A stretch of DNA of 64,000 nt. It comes from Planctomycetales bacterium. GTDB lineage: Bacteria > Planctomycetota > Planctomycetia > Isosphaerales > Isosphaeraceae. The notes under the pieces are model-generated. The model made no database searches, was not told the DNA's origin, and saw only the letters and a program-made list of their open reading frames with translations. The stretch spans positions 31,510 to 95,509 of the forward strand of contig DAIDKV010000184.1 of NCBI GenBank assembly GCA_027449865.1, written 5' to 3'. Below, one piece after another: positions 47,484-54,902 of this stretch. Made by a program: the position numbers and the translations under genes. Within the stretch, counting starts at the first letter, position 1; the number at the start of each line of letters is the position of its first letter.

Positions 47484-47500
47484 TCCACCTGGCCGATCCC

Positions 47501-47540
47501 ATTCGATCCAATCCAACCCAACCCAATCCAATCCGATCGG
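47501..47540 (+). repeat. Pentamer microsatellite (ATCCA/ACCCA) before the heptose fusion gene
   Basis: Eight consecutive pentamers, ATTCG ATCCA ATCCA ACCCA then ACCCA ATCCA ATCCG ATCGG, fill the spacer between hddA and the next gene and end 22 bases before its start codon. Length change here would alter the spacing upstream of the ribosome site in steps of five bases. Confidence 0.75.
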
Positions 47541-47562
47541 CCGACGGAAGAGAAGCCAAAGC

Positions 47563-48882
47563 ATGTCGAGCCCCAAGCGACGATCCAATGCGCTGCTGCT
47601 GGCCGGCGGTCTGGGAACCCGCCTGCGCCCTCTGACCGAGACCATTCCCAAGTGCCTCGTGCCGATCGGCGGCCGGCCTCTGCTCGACATCTGGATCGAC
47701 CGCCTGGCGGAGGCGGGCATCCTCGAAACGCGGGTGAACACCCACGCCCTGGCCGCGCAGGTTCGCGCCTACATCGAGCAGGTCCGGGCCGAAGGCCGGC
47801 ACAACCTGGTCGAGTCGCACGAGCCGGAGCTTCTCGGCTCGGCCGGTACGGTCACCGCAAACGCCGACCTGGCCGATGACGTGGACGAGGTTGTGATTGT
47901 CTACGCCGACAACTTTAGCGACATCGACCTTCGGCCGCTTCTGGAATTCCACCGGTCGCACGACGACCCGTTCACGATGGTCCTCTTCCGGGCCCCCAAT
48001 CCCCGGGCGTGCGGGATCGCCGAGCTGGACCGCCAGGGACGGATTGTCTCGTTTATCGAGAAGCCCGAGAATCCCGCCAGCGACCTGGCCAACGCGGGCC
48101 TCTATGTCGTGGACGCCGACGCCTACCGCGAGATCGCGGCGGTCCGGGCGTTTGACCTCGGGCATGAGGTCCTGCCGAGATTCGTCGGCCGGATGCGGGG
48201 ATGGCTCTGGGGCGGCTATCACCTCGACGTCGGAACCCACGAGGCGCTCGAGCGCGCGCGTCGTGACGCGGCCGAGTTGTTCCCAGCGCGACCGGGCCTC
48301 GCCACGAAGGCCACCCGCCCCGCGGTCTTCCTCGATCGCGACGGCACGCTGATCGAGCACGTGCATTACCTCGACGATCCGGACCACGTTCGTCTGGCCC
48401 CCGACGCGACCGCGATGATCCGCCGGCTCCGCCGCGCTGGGTTCGCCTCGGTGATCGTCACCAACCAGTCGGCGATCGGCCGGGGCTTCCTGACCGAGGC
48501 CCGGCTGCACGAGATTCACGTCGAGATGAATCGGCAACTGGCCGAGGGAGGCGCGACGCTCGACGGCCTGTACTTCTGCCCCGACGCCCCCGTGAGCGAC
48601 GACCGAACCGTGATCGAGAGCCCGCGCCGCAAGCCAGGGCCAGGCATGCTCCTCCAGGCAGCCGAGGAACTGAACCTCGACCTGTCGTCGTCGTGGATGG
48701 TCGGCGACATGATTAGCGATGTCCTGGCCGGGCTCAACGCCGGCTGCCGAAGCCTCCTTCTCACCACGGCCGAACCCGCCGGAACCGTCCTCGAGGCCGG
48801 CCCGGCGGGCACCTATCTCACGGCACCCGACCTCGCAACCGCCGCCGAGATCATTCTGACCCCGCGAGCCGCCGATCGCTGA
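47563..48882 (+). CDS. Fused heptose-1-phosphate nucleotidyltransferase and GmhB-type HAD phosphatase
   Basis: A 439-residue two-domain protein. Residues 1-235 are an NTP-transferase with LLLAGGLGTRLRPLTETIPK and the YADNFSD metal site, like HddC/RmlA-type enzymes. Residues 250-439 are a HAD phosphatase with FLDRDGTLIEH (nucleophile Asp258, acid Asp260), VIVTNQSAIGRGF and MVGDMISDVLAGLNAG, like GmhB. In the heptose pathway HddA makes the 1,7-bisphosphate, GmhB removes the 7-phosphate and HddC adds the nucleotide, so the fusion joins the last two steps. The GmhB zinc-loop cysteines are reduced: only Cys in YFCPDAP is clear. Confidence 0.9.
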   Translation: MSSPKRRSNALLLAGGLGTRLRPLTETIPKCLVPIGGRPLLDIWIDRLAEAGILETRVNTHALAAQVRAYIEQVRAEGRHNLVESHEPELLGSAGTVTANADLADDVDEVVIVYADNFSDIDLRPLLEFHRSHDDPFTMVLFRAPNPRACGIAELDRQGRIVSFIEKPENPASDLANAGLYVVDADAYREIAAVRAFDLGHEVLPRFVGRMRGWLWGGYHLDVGTHEALERARRDAAELFPARPGLATKATRPAVFLDRDGTLIEHVHYLDDPDHVRLAPDATAMIRRLRRAGFASVIVTNQSAIGRGFLTEARLHEIHVEMNRQLAEGGATLDGLYFCPDAPVSDDRTVIESPRRKPGPGMLLQAAEELNLDLSSSWMVGDMISDVLAGLNAGCRSLLLTTAEPAGTVLEAGPAGTYLTAPDLATAAEIILTPRAADR

Positions 48883-48915
48883 TCCGGCCGGAGCGTCCGA
48901 CGATCAACGATCGAT

Positions 48916-48937
48916 CCGGATCGCGATCGCGATCCGG
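48916..48937. terminator. Perfect 22-base palindrome between convergent genes
   Basis: The sequence built on CCGGATCGCGA is its own reverse complement over 22 bases. It lies 34 bases after the heptose fusion gene and about 90 bases before the end of the convergent desulfurase gene. A terminator or a protein-binding dyad are both possible; there is no T run. GATC-rich DNA is common here, which weakens the case. Confidence 0.4.
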
Positions 48938-49030
48938 TGATCAGGAAGCCTGGTCTAAAATGAGATCGTTTCCCCAAACCGCATGTCGGTCATATTCCTT
49001 GAAACGAACGATGTGATGCCGCGAACCGAC

Positions 49031-50185
49031 TCAGGACATGGCGACGGTGATCTCGGACAGCGCGCGGAGGAAGGCGTCGATGTCGTCGGGCGTATTGAAC
49101 GGCCCGGGGCTGAGTCGGATGGTTCCATCAGGGTAGGTGCCGAGCCGGCGGTGGATGTAAGGGGCGCAGTGAAGGCCCGGGCGGATCGCGATATCGAAGC
49201 TGGTATCGAGGATGGCGCCCAGATCCTGGGGCGTCAACGGATCGGGAACGATCAGTGAAAGAGCGCCGACGTGGGTCTCGGGATCCCATCGCCCCGCGAT
49301 CCGCCAGCCGTTGGAGTCGTCGGCCCAGGCGACCACGCGGCGGAGCAGGTCGACCTCGTGACATCGAAGTTCGTCGGGTCCGCGCGACTCGACCCAGGCG
49401 ATTCCCGCGGTCAGCCCGGCGACGCCCAGGACGTTCGGCGTACCTCCCTCCAGCGCGTGGGGCAATGCCTGGGGCTGAGTGGGGCTCGACGAGTCGCCGC
49501 CCGTGCCCCCTTCGCGCCAGGGACGAAGCCGCCCGTCGGTCCGAGGCCCCGCATACAGGGCTCCGATGCCGGTCGGACCGTAGAGCGCCTTGTGCCCAGG
49601 AAAGGCCAGCAGATCGACAGGAAGCGAGCGAAGGTCGATCGGGACCACCCCCGCGGTTTGCGCCGCGTCGACCAGGAAGAACGCCCCAGCCTCACGAACG
49701 ATCGTCGCGATCGGCTCGATCGGCTGCACGGTCCCCAGCACGTTCGAGGCGTGTGTCATCGCAACCAGCGTGGTTGCCGGTGTGATCGCGGCCCGAACGG
49801 CATCGGGGAGAAGGTAACCGTCCTCGGAGGCCAGACGTGTCAGCGAGATCACGCCCGCCTTCTCCAGCGCAACCAGTGGGCGGCTGACCGAGTTGTGCTC
49901 CAGGTCGGTGGTGACGACATGATCACCGGGGCGAACGATCCCCTTGATGGCGATGTTCAGGCCGTCGGTCCCGTTGAGGGTGAAGATCCAGCGTTCCGGG
50001 GCCTCGCCGCGGAAGAATCGATTCAGCGTGTTGCGGCCGGCATCGAGCTGCTCCTCGGCGGCGATCGCCATTCGATGCCCAGCCCGGCCGGGGTTGGCAA
50101 GGCTCGTCCGGGCGAAGCGGTCGAGGGCCTCGTAGACCGGCTCGGGCTTGGGGAAGCTGGTCGCGGCGTTGTCCAGGTAGATCAT
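49031..50185 (-). CDS. Cysteine desulfurase family protein (class V aminotransferase)
   Basis: A 384-residue PLP enzyme of the SufS-like group. YLDNAATSFPKPEPVYEAL starts the fold, LEHNSVSRPL and VDAAQTAGVVPIDL are cofactor contacts, Lys199 in FPGHKALYGPTGIG is the PLP lysine, and Cys340 in RPGLHCAPY is the persulfide cysteine. It can supply sulfur from cysteine. It is the last of four same-strand genes with ThiF/MoeB, ThiS/MoaD and a threonine-synthase homologue, and is the likely sulfur donor of that relay, though a 292-base repeat-bearing gap separates it from the ThiF gene. Confidence 0.92.
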   Translation of the reverse strand: MIYLDNAATSFPKPEPVYEALDRFARTSLANPGRAGHRMAIAAEEQLDAGRNTLNRFFRGEAPERWIFTLNGTDGLNIAIKGIVRPGDHVVTTDLEHNSVSRPLVALEKAGVISLTRLASEDGYLLPDAVRAAITPATTLVAMTHASNVLGTVQPIEPIATIVREAGAFFLVDAAQTAGVVPIDLRSLPVDLLAFPGHKALYGPTGIGALYAGPRTDGRLRPWREGGTGGDSSSPTQPQALPHALEGGTPNVLGVAGLTAGIAWVESRGPDELRCHEVDLLRRVVAWADDSNGWRIAGRWDPETHVGALSLIVPDPLTPQDLGAILDTSFDIAIRPGLHCAPYIHRRLGTYPDGTIRLSPGPFNTPDDIDAFLRALSEITVAMS

Positions 50186-50270
50186 GGTCGGAGCCCCCGA
50201 GGGATGCGAAGGCGTGGGCCTCTCTGTCTCGTGTCGATCGATTTATGAATGATTCGGAATTCCCGATTGC

Positions 50271-50470
50271 GAATTCCAGATTCCAGAGGAGGGGTTAGGC
50301 AGGTGGGGTCCTGGACGGGCCCATCCTGTTGCTTGGGGATATCTGGGCGGAGAAGGTCCGCGTTATCGTCTTACTGGCGCAATGCCAGACGACGCTGCGT
50401 TCCATGGAGAAAATCCCCCAAAGTACCAACTGCGTAACTTCTATCTGGAATCTGATCTCTGGAATCTGAG
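50271..50470. repeat. CCAGATTCC-type inverted repeats
   Basis: CAGATTCCAGAG at 50277-50288 is repeated exactly inverted at 50457-50468, and a second inverted unit (TCTGGAATCTG) lies at 50444-50454. The elements flank an otherwise unremarkable 150-base spacer between the ThiF and desulfurase genes. They could form a hairpin in the transcript. Confidence 0.65.
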
Positions 50471-50477
50471 CTCCGAC

Positions 50478-51524
50478 TTAACTCCCGACATACTGTGCGT
50501 AAAGGCTCCGCGCCTTGCTGATATCGTTGGTCCCTTTGATGATCGCGCGTCCGTCGGGAAAAACGGTGAACTCGTGCCCCTCGGCGGCGAACCGGAGCAT
50601 GAAGGCGTTGTGCCGGACCTCGCCCAGGGGTGTGAGCCGTCGGGCCATATCGGCGAAGTCGAGGGGCTCAGGTCGTCGGGCGGCGACCTGCACGGCGTTC
50701 CGGCCGCAGAGCGTGGTCGTGTGCGAGCCCATGGAGCCGTCGAGCCATTCAAAATTTTTGCGCCCACAGCAGGGGCAATCGACCTTTCCCAGCAGGTTTG
50801 CGATTTTGAGCTGGCGGAAGGTCCAGTCCCAGAGGTCGACCATGATGAGGTCCTTGTTCAGGGCCTCGCGATGGCCGGAGAGAAGCTTGATCGCCTCAAT
50901 GGCCTCGAACGAGGCAATCACGGCGACGGCTGGGCCGAGCACGCCGGCGGTCTCGCAGGTGGGCGTCATGCCCGGCGGGGGAGCGGTTTCGATCAGGCAG
51001 CGAAGGCAAGGGGTCTCGCCCGGCAGGATCGTCATGGTCTGCCCCTCGCTGCCGATGACGCCCCCGTAGATCCACGGCTTGCCCAGTTTCACCGCGGCAT
51101 CATTGATCAGATAACGGGTCTCGAAGTTATCGGTGCCGTCAAGGATCAGGTCGGCATCGCTGACCAGATCGAGAATGTTGGTGTGATCGAGGTCGGTGAC
51201 CACCGGCTCGACCGTGATCGAGCTGTTGATGGCCCGCATTTTCCGGGCGGCGGCCTCGGCCTTTGGAAGGTTCTCGGCCACGTCCTGTTCGTCGAAGAGA
51301 ATCTGACGCTGGAGGTTGTGGGTCTCGATGAAATCGCGGTCGATGACGCGGATCGACCCAACCCCCGCCCGGGCCAGATGATTGGCCAGCACGGTCCCGA
51401 GTGCCCCGCAGCCGCAAAGCGCGACCCGGCTTCGCAGGAGCGCGCGCTGACCCTCTTCACCGAGTTGTGGGAACCGAATCTGGCGGCTGTATCGGTCGAG
51501 CGACTGCGACTCCACGGACATCAT
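50478..51524 (-). CDS. ThiF/MoeB-type sulfur-carrier adenylyltransferase
   Basis: A 348-residue E1-like enzyme that adenylates the C-terminal glycine of a ThiS/MoaD-type carrier. DRYSRQIRFPQLGEEGQ opens the fold, VALCGCGALGTVLANHLARAG is the nucleotide loop, NLQRQILFDEQDV and DGTDNFETRYLIND follow. Zinc cysteines are in CLRC and CPCC. The C-terminal extension (about 265-348, ending FPDGRAIIKGTNDISKARSLY) is typical of planctomycete and Bacillus-type ThiF/MoeB and is not a rhodanese. The matching carrier lies 267 bases upstream. Confidence 0.93.
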   Translation of the reverse strand: MMSVESQSLDRYSRQIRFPQLGEEGQRALLRSRVALCGCGALGTVLANHLARAGVGSIRVIDRDFIETHNLQRQILFDEQDVAENLPKAEAAARKMRAINSSITVEPVVTDLDHTNILDLVSDADLILDGTDNFETRYLINDAAVKLGKPWIYGGVIGSEGQTMTILPGETPCLRCLIETAPPPGMTPTCETAGVLGPAVAVIASFEAIEAIKLLSGHREALNKDLIMVDLWDWTFRQLKIANLLGKVDCPCCGRKNFEWLDGSMGSHTTTLCGRNAVQVAARRPEPLDFADMARRLTPLGEVRHNAFMLRFAAEGHEFTVFPDGRAIIKGTNDISKARSLYAQYVGS

Positions 51525-51578
51525 TCCTCCTCACGGAGACCACGGACAATCCAAATTATCTGGATAAGAAAGAAAGAC

Positions 51579-51776
51579 AGGAACCACGAAATTCACGGAA
51601 AGCGCGAAAGAAGACGGATCAGTGGTCAGTGGTCAGTCACCAGGGCTCACTCGCTGCCATACGTCCATCCATGAGATCCGGACTCGGAGAAACAGCGGAC
51701 CCGATCACCTTTCCTTCAGACTCTCTCACGACTTCCCCTTCGTCTTTCGTGCCCTCCGTGTTGTTTCGTGGTTCCT
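51579..51776. repeat. Inverted pair of GGAACCACGAAA-type repeats
   Basis: An arm of about 36 bases at 51579-51614 (AGGAACCACGAAATTCACGG and onward) is repeated inverted and imperfectly at 51741-51776. The enclosed 125 bases include a short GTCAGTGGTCAGT repeat. A third, direct-orientation copy is at 32882-32917. It fills the spacer between the carrier-protein and ThiF genes. It carries no coding capacity. Confidence 0.75.
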
Positions 51777-51791
51777 CCGGATTTCCGTCAA

Positions 51792-52061
51792 TCAACCACC
51801 GGCGACGGCCGGGATGATGCTCACCTCATCGCTGGCCGCGACGGGCGTGGCCAGATCGTCGAGGTAGCGGATGTCTTCATTGTTGACATAGACATTCACG
51901 AACCGCCGGAGTTCCTCTCCGTCGAAGAGACGCTCGCGAAGCGCGGGGTGCTCGGCGGTGACCTGGTTCAGGATCTCGCCGACCGTCGCACCGGCGGCTT
52001 CGATGCGGTCGAGGCCCCCGGCGTGCGGGCGCAGCGGCGTCGGGATGCGGACAACAGGCAT
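51792..52061 (-). CDS. ThiS/MoaD-family sulfur carrier protein
   Basis: An 89-residue ubiquitin-like protein ending in the required Gly-Gly (SIIPAVAGG). The beta-grasp pattern is clear: VVRIPTPLRPHAGG, AAGATVGEILNQV, RRFVNVYVNNEDIRYLDDLATPV. Activated by the neighbouring ThiF/MoeB, it would carry sulfur as a C-terminal thiocarboxylate. The NEDIRYL segment resembles CysO-like carriers of amino-acid synthesis more than ThiS proper. GAGGA lies shortly before the ATG. It sits directly downstream of the threonine-synthase homologue. Confidence 0.92.
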   Translation of the reverse strand: MPVVRIPTPLRPHAGGLDRIEAAGATVGEILNQVTAEHPALRERLFDGEELRRFVNVYVNNEDIRYLDDLATPVAASDEVSIIPAVAGG

Positions 52062-52160
52062 GATCGTATCCTCGCGGAAAGATGGGTAGGTGGGTGGGTG
52101 AGGCAGGCGGGCGGAGCGTCGGCAACGACGGCCCGCCCGCCGGGTCTGGCTTGCTGGCTT

Positions 52161-52190
52161 CGGATCCGATCCGATCCGATCCGATTCCGG
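52161..52190 (-). repeat. Pentamer microsatellite (CCGAT) upstream of the sulfur carrier gene
   Basis: Five tandem CCGAT units (CGGAT CCGAT CCGAT CCGAT and on) lie between the end of the threonine-synthase gene and the start of the carrier gene, about 100 bases before the latter. It is similar in unit length and placement to the array at 47501-47540. Confidence 0.7.
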
Positions 52191-52208
52191 TTTTGGTTTC
52201 GGTCGTGA

Positions 52209-53516
52209 TTAGACGACACCAGCGGCCAGCGCGTCGGCGTCGGCCCTGGCGGTGGCGTGCGAGGCCCCGAGCAGAGCCTCGAACTCCTCGAGGCTCGGTC
52301 GGATCACAACCGGCTTTCGCATTCGCTCAAGCATAGGTTCCTGGGTTTTCAGGCCGTTGCCGGTGATGCAGAGGACGATCGACTCATCGCGGCCGATCCG
52401 GCCCTGCTCGATGAGTTTTTTGGCAACGGCGAGCGTGACGCCGCCGGCGGTTTCGGCCCAGATCCCCTCGGTTTCGGCGAGGAGCTGCATGGCCTCGACG
52501 ATCGACTCGTCGTCGACGTCCTCGCTCCAGCCGCCGGTCTCGACAATGAGTCGGGAGGCGAAGTAGCCGTCGGCGGGATCGCCGATGGCGAGGCTCTTGG
52601 CGATGGTTCGGGGATCGCGCACCGGCTTGACCTTCGAGGCACCCGAGCGAACCGTCGCGGAGATCGGGTTGCAGCCGGTCGCCTGGGCGCCGTGCATTCG
52701 GGTCTTGACGGGCCCATCGATCAGCCCGAGCCGTTCGAATTCCTGGAACGCCTTGTGGATCTTGCCGATGAGGCTCCCGCCGGCCATCGGCGCGACGACG
52801 TGGTCGGGGGCTCGCCAGCCGAGGTCCTCGGCGATCTCGAAGCCCATCGTCTTCGAGCCCTCGGCGTAAAAAGGCCGGAGGTTGACGTTCACGAATCCCC
52901 ATCCGAACCGGAAGGCGATCTGCGAGCAGAGCCGGTTGACGTGGTCGTAGTTCCCCTCGATCGCGACCACGTTGGCGCCGTAGATGGTCGCGCCGAGGAC
53001 TTTCCCCTGCTCCAGGCCGTCGGGGATCAGGACGTAGGCTTCGAGTCCGGCGGCGGCGGCGTTGGCCGCGACGCTGTTGGCCAGGTTTCCGGTGGAGGCG
53101 CAGCCGACGGTCTGGAATCCCAGCTCGACGGCCTTCGAGAGCGCCACGGCGACGACCCGATCCTTGAACGAGAGGGTCGGGAAGTTGACCGCGTCGTTCT
53201 TGATGTAGAGTTCGGAGACGCCCAGCTCGCGTGCGAGCCGATCGGCGCGAACCAGCGGGGTTCCGCCGACCTGCCGGCCGACGGTGGGCTCGCCGTCGAC
53301 GGGCAGAAGTTCGCGATAGCGCCACATCGATCGAGGCCGGGAGAGGATGGCCTCTCGGCGGAGCGTTCGCGCGACCGCCTCGTAGTCGTAGATGACTTCC
53401 AGCGGCCCGAAGTCATCGGTGCAGAAGTTCAGGGCTTCCTTGGGATAGGTCTTGCCGCAGAGGCGGCACTTCAGGCCGATCGCTGTTTCCTCGGACACCG
53501 CTCTCGCTCCCATCAA
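52209..53516 (-). CDS. thrC: Threonine synthase or threonine-synthase-like sulfur-transfer enzyme
   Basis: A 435-residue fold type II PLP enzyme. An N-terminal zinc-ribbon-like stretch CRLCGKTYPKEALNFC precedes the core; VGGTPLV, then NFPTLSFKDR with PLP-lysine Lys118, then GCASTGNLANSVAANAA as the phosphate loop. This is the threonine synthase pattern, making threonine from O-phosphohomoserine. Its place in front of a sulfur carrier, its activating enzyme and a desulfurase raises the alternative that it uses thiocarboxylate sulfur to make homocysteine from the same substrate, as threonine-synthase homologues do in some bacteria. The sequence alone does not decide. The first of two consecutive ATGs (53516, 53513) is given. 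Confidence 0.88.
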   Translation of the reverse strand: MMGARAVSEETAIGLKCRLCGKTYPKEALNFCTDDFGPLEVIYDYEAVARTLRREAILSRPRSMWRYRELLPVDGEPTVGRQVGGTPLVRADRLARELGVSELYIKNDAVNFPTLSFKDRVVAVALSKAVELGFQTVGCASTGNLANSVAANAAAAGLEAYVLIPDGLEQGKVLGATIYGANVVAIEGNYDHVNRLCSQIAFRFGWGFVNVNLRPFYAEGSKTMGFEIAEDLGWRAPDHVVAPMAGGSLIGKIHKAFQEFERLGLIDGPVKTRMHGAQATGCNPISATVRSGASKVKPVRDPRTIAKSLAIGDPADGYFASRLIVETGGWSEDVDDESIVEAMQLLAETEGIWAETAGGVTLAVAKKLIEQGRIGRDESIVLCITGNGLKTQEPMLERMRKPVVIRPSLEEFEALLGASHATARADADALAAGVV

Positions 53517-54056
53517 AGGAAGGACGATCGGTCCGCCAGAGCCGCCCGAGCGACTCCCGGGGCGCGGAGGATTTCTCGCACGCGGCCCGTCTCGATCCAG
53601 AGCCGGCGCCCGGAGGGAGCGAGGATAAGATATGACACGACCGACCGGCCGATTGCCGGCCGTCGCTCGATCATCTTATCTGCCCCATCGGCGCCGATCG
53701 TCCGGTCGTCGGCCTGGGTGGGCCGGGCGCGTCCGGACGGAGGCGCTGGGCGGGAGTTAGCACCAGCATTCGCCGGGTAGGCGAACCGGTTGCTGTGGCG
53801 TCATCGGGCCCGTCCCTCAGCCACTCTGGATAAGATGCGCACCAGATTGTAATTCATGAGACTCTACGCCAGGGGTGGGCCGCTCGTCAAGCCCCGAGCG
53901 GTCGGGCCTCGCGATTCGGGGGTGGTCGGATCCTCTCGACCCGGCTCGATCCGCGCAGTCGCGCCGGGGAGGCTGGTCTTTTCGGGTTGGGGCGGTCGGG
54001 ATAGAATCCGGCCGTCACGATCCCCAAGAACCAAGGATGGCTGGGAGTCGACGCCA
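53517..54056. promoter_or_regulatory. Divergent spacer of 540 bases, no gene seen
   Basis: Lies between the thrC-type gene (minus) and the DUF2934 gene (plus), so it should contain both promoters. The stretch 53820-53860 is relatively AT-rich. The frame of the DUF2934 gene is open back to 53856, but the added residues look non-coding. Confidence 0.4.
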
Positions 54057-54893
54057 ATGCGACCCACAGACGAGGAGATCCGGCGGGCGGCCTATGCGCG
54101 CTGGGAGCGGAGGGGCTGGTCCCACGGTGGCGATCGCGACGACTGGTTCGTCGCCCGGGCCGACCTGACCTTCCGCGCCCTTTACGGAACGACCGTGGAC
54201 CACGCCATGGACGGGACTGGCCCGCGCGTGATCGGCGAGTCGCCGGCGCGTCGCTGTCGGTTTTGCGAGCGGAAAGCCGGTCCGAACGGGCTTGGGGCGC
54301 CTCGTCCGATCTTCGCTGGCCACCCGGCCCCGCTTTCGGCCGAGGTCTGCTCGGATTGCCGCTCCGACTGGGGCGATGGCCTCGACGACGCCTTCCGCGA
54401 ACTCTGGACCCGGCTGGTCCTCGGCGAGGTCGGCCGGTCGACGTTCCACGTCGCGGCGTTCAAGGCGATGGCCGCGGGGGGTCTGCTGATGATGCCCGCC
54501 TCCGACCTCCGCTACTACGGCGACGCGCTCGAGTGGGTGAGCAATCCCGACCACGACTCCGACGACCGCCTGATCGAAGGCGCCGCGTTCCGGGTTTACC
54601 GGGCGCCCTTCCTCGGCCGAACGCCACGTCTGAGCCTCATGCGGCGGCTCGACGACGAGGCGACCGTGCCGTACATGCTCCTCTTCATCGAGGCCGACGG
54701 AATCATGGTCCAGGCCCCCATGCCGATGTGCCTTCGCGATGAAGACCTTGACGGCCAGGCCGTCGAGCACACCGAGCGCATCCTCGCCGACGGATACGGA
54801 CACGACTATCGAGAGGCTGGCAGTGAACTCTTTCCGCTCGCGGTCTCGGCGCGACGCACGCGGCGGATGGCCTGGATGCCGGCGGTCGCCTGA
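54057..54893 (+). CDS. DUF2934 protein with C-terminal zinc-binding-like region
   Basis: A 278-residue protein. Residues 3-32 (TDEEIRRAAYARWERRGW and DRDDWFVARADL) are a DUF2934 module, a short helical domain of unknown role frequent in planctomycetes and rhizobia. Residues 62-105 contain two CxxC pairs (RRCRFCERK and VCSDCRSDW), probably one zinc site. The rest, including PYMLLFIEADGIMVQAP, has no family I know. DUF2934 as a leader on a larger zinc-containing protein is uncommon. GGGAG lies 8 bases before the ATG. It converges with the phosphatase gene 9 bases away. Confidence 0.75.
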   Translation: MRPTDEEIRRAAYARWERRGWSHGGDRDDWFVARADLTFRALYGTTVDHAMDGTGPRVIGESPARRCRFCERKAGPNGLGAPRPIFAGHPAPLSAEVCSDCRSDWGDGLDDAFRELWTRLVLGEVGRSTFHVAAFKAMAAGGLLMMPASDLRYYGDALEWVSNPDHDSDDRLIEGAAFRVYRAPFLGRTPRLSLMRRLDDEATVPYMLLFIEADGIMVQAPMPMCLRDEDLDGQAVEHTERILADGYGHDYREAGSELFPLAVSARRTRRMAWMPAVA

Positions 54894-54902
54894 CGCTCGC
54901 GT

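Noticed and set aside
48916..48937. Palindrome as a recombinase or partition site
   Set aside because: Only one copy was noticed, and GATC/CGATCG-rich words are common in this DNA; it is kept only as a weak terminator-like element.
52084..52111. G-rich tract (GGGTAGGTGGGTGGG and on) as a G-quadruplex upstream of the sulfur carrier
   Set aside because: Four GGG runs exist, but one loop is about 10 bases, and G-rich DNA is frequent here; too weak to list.
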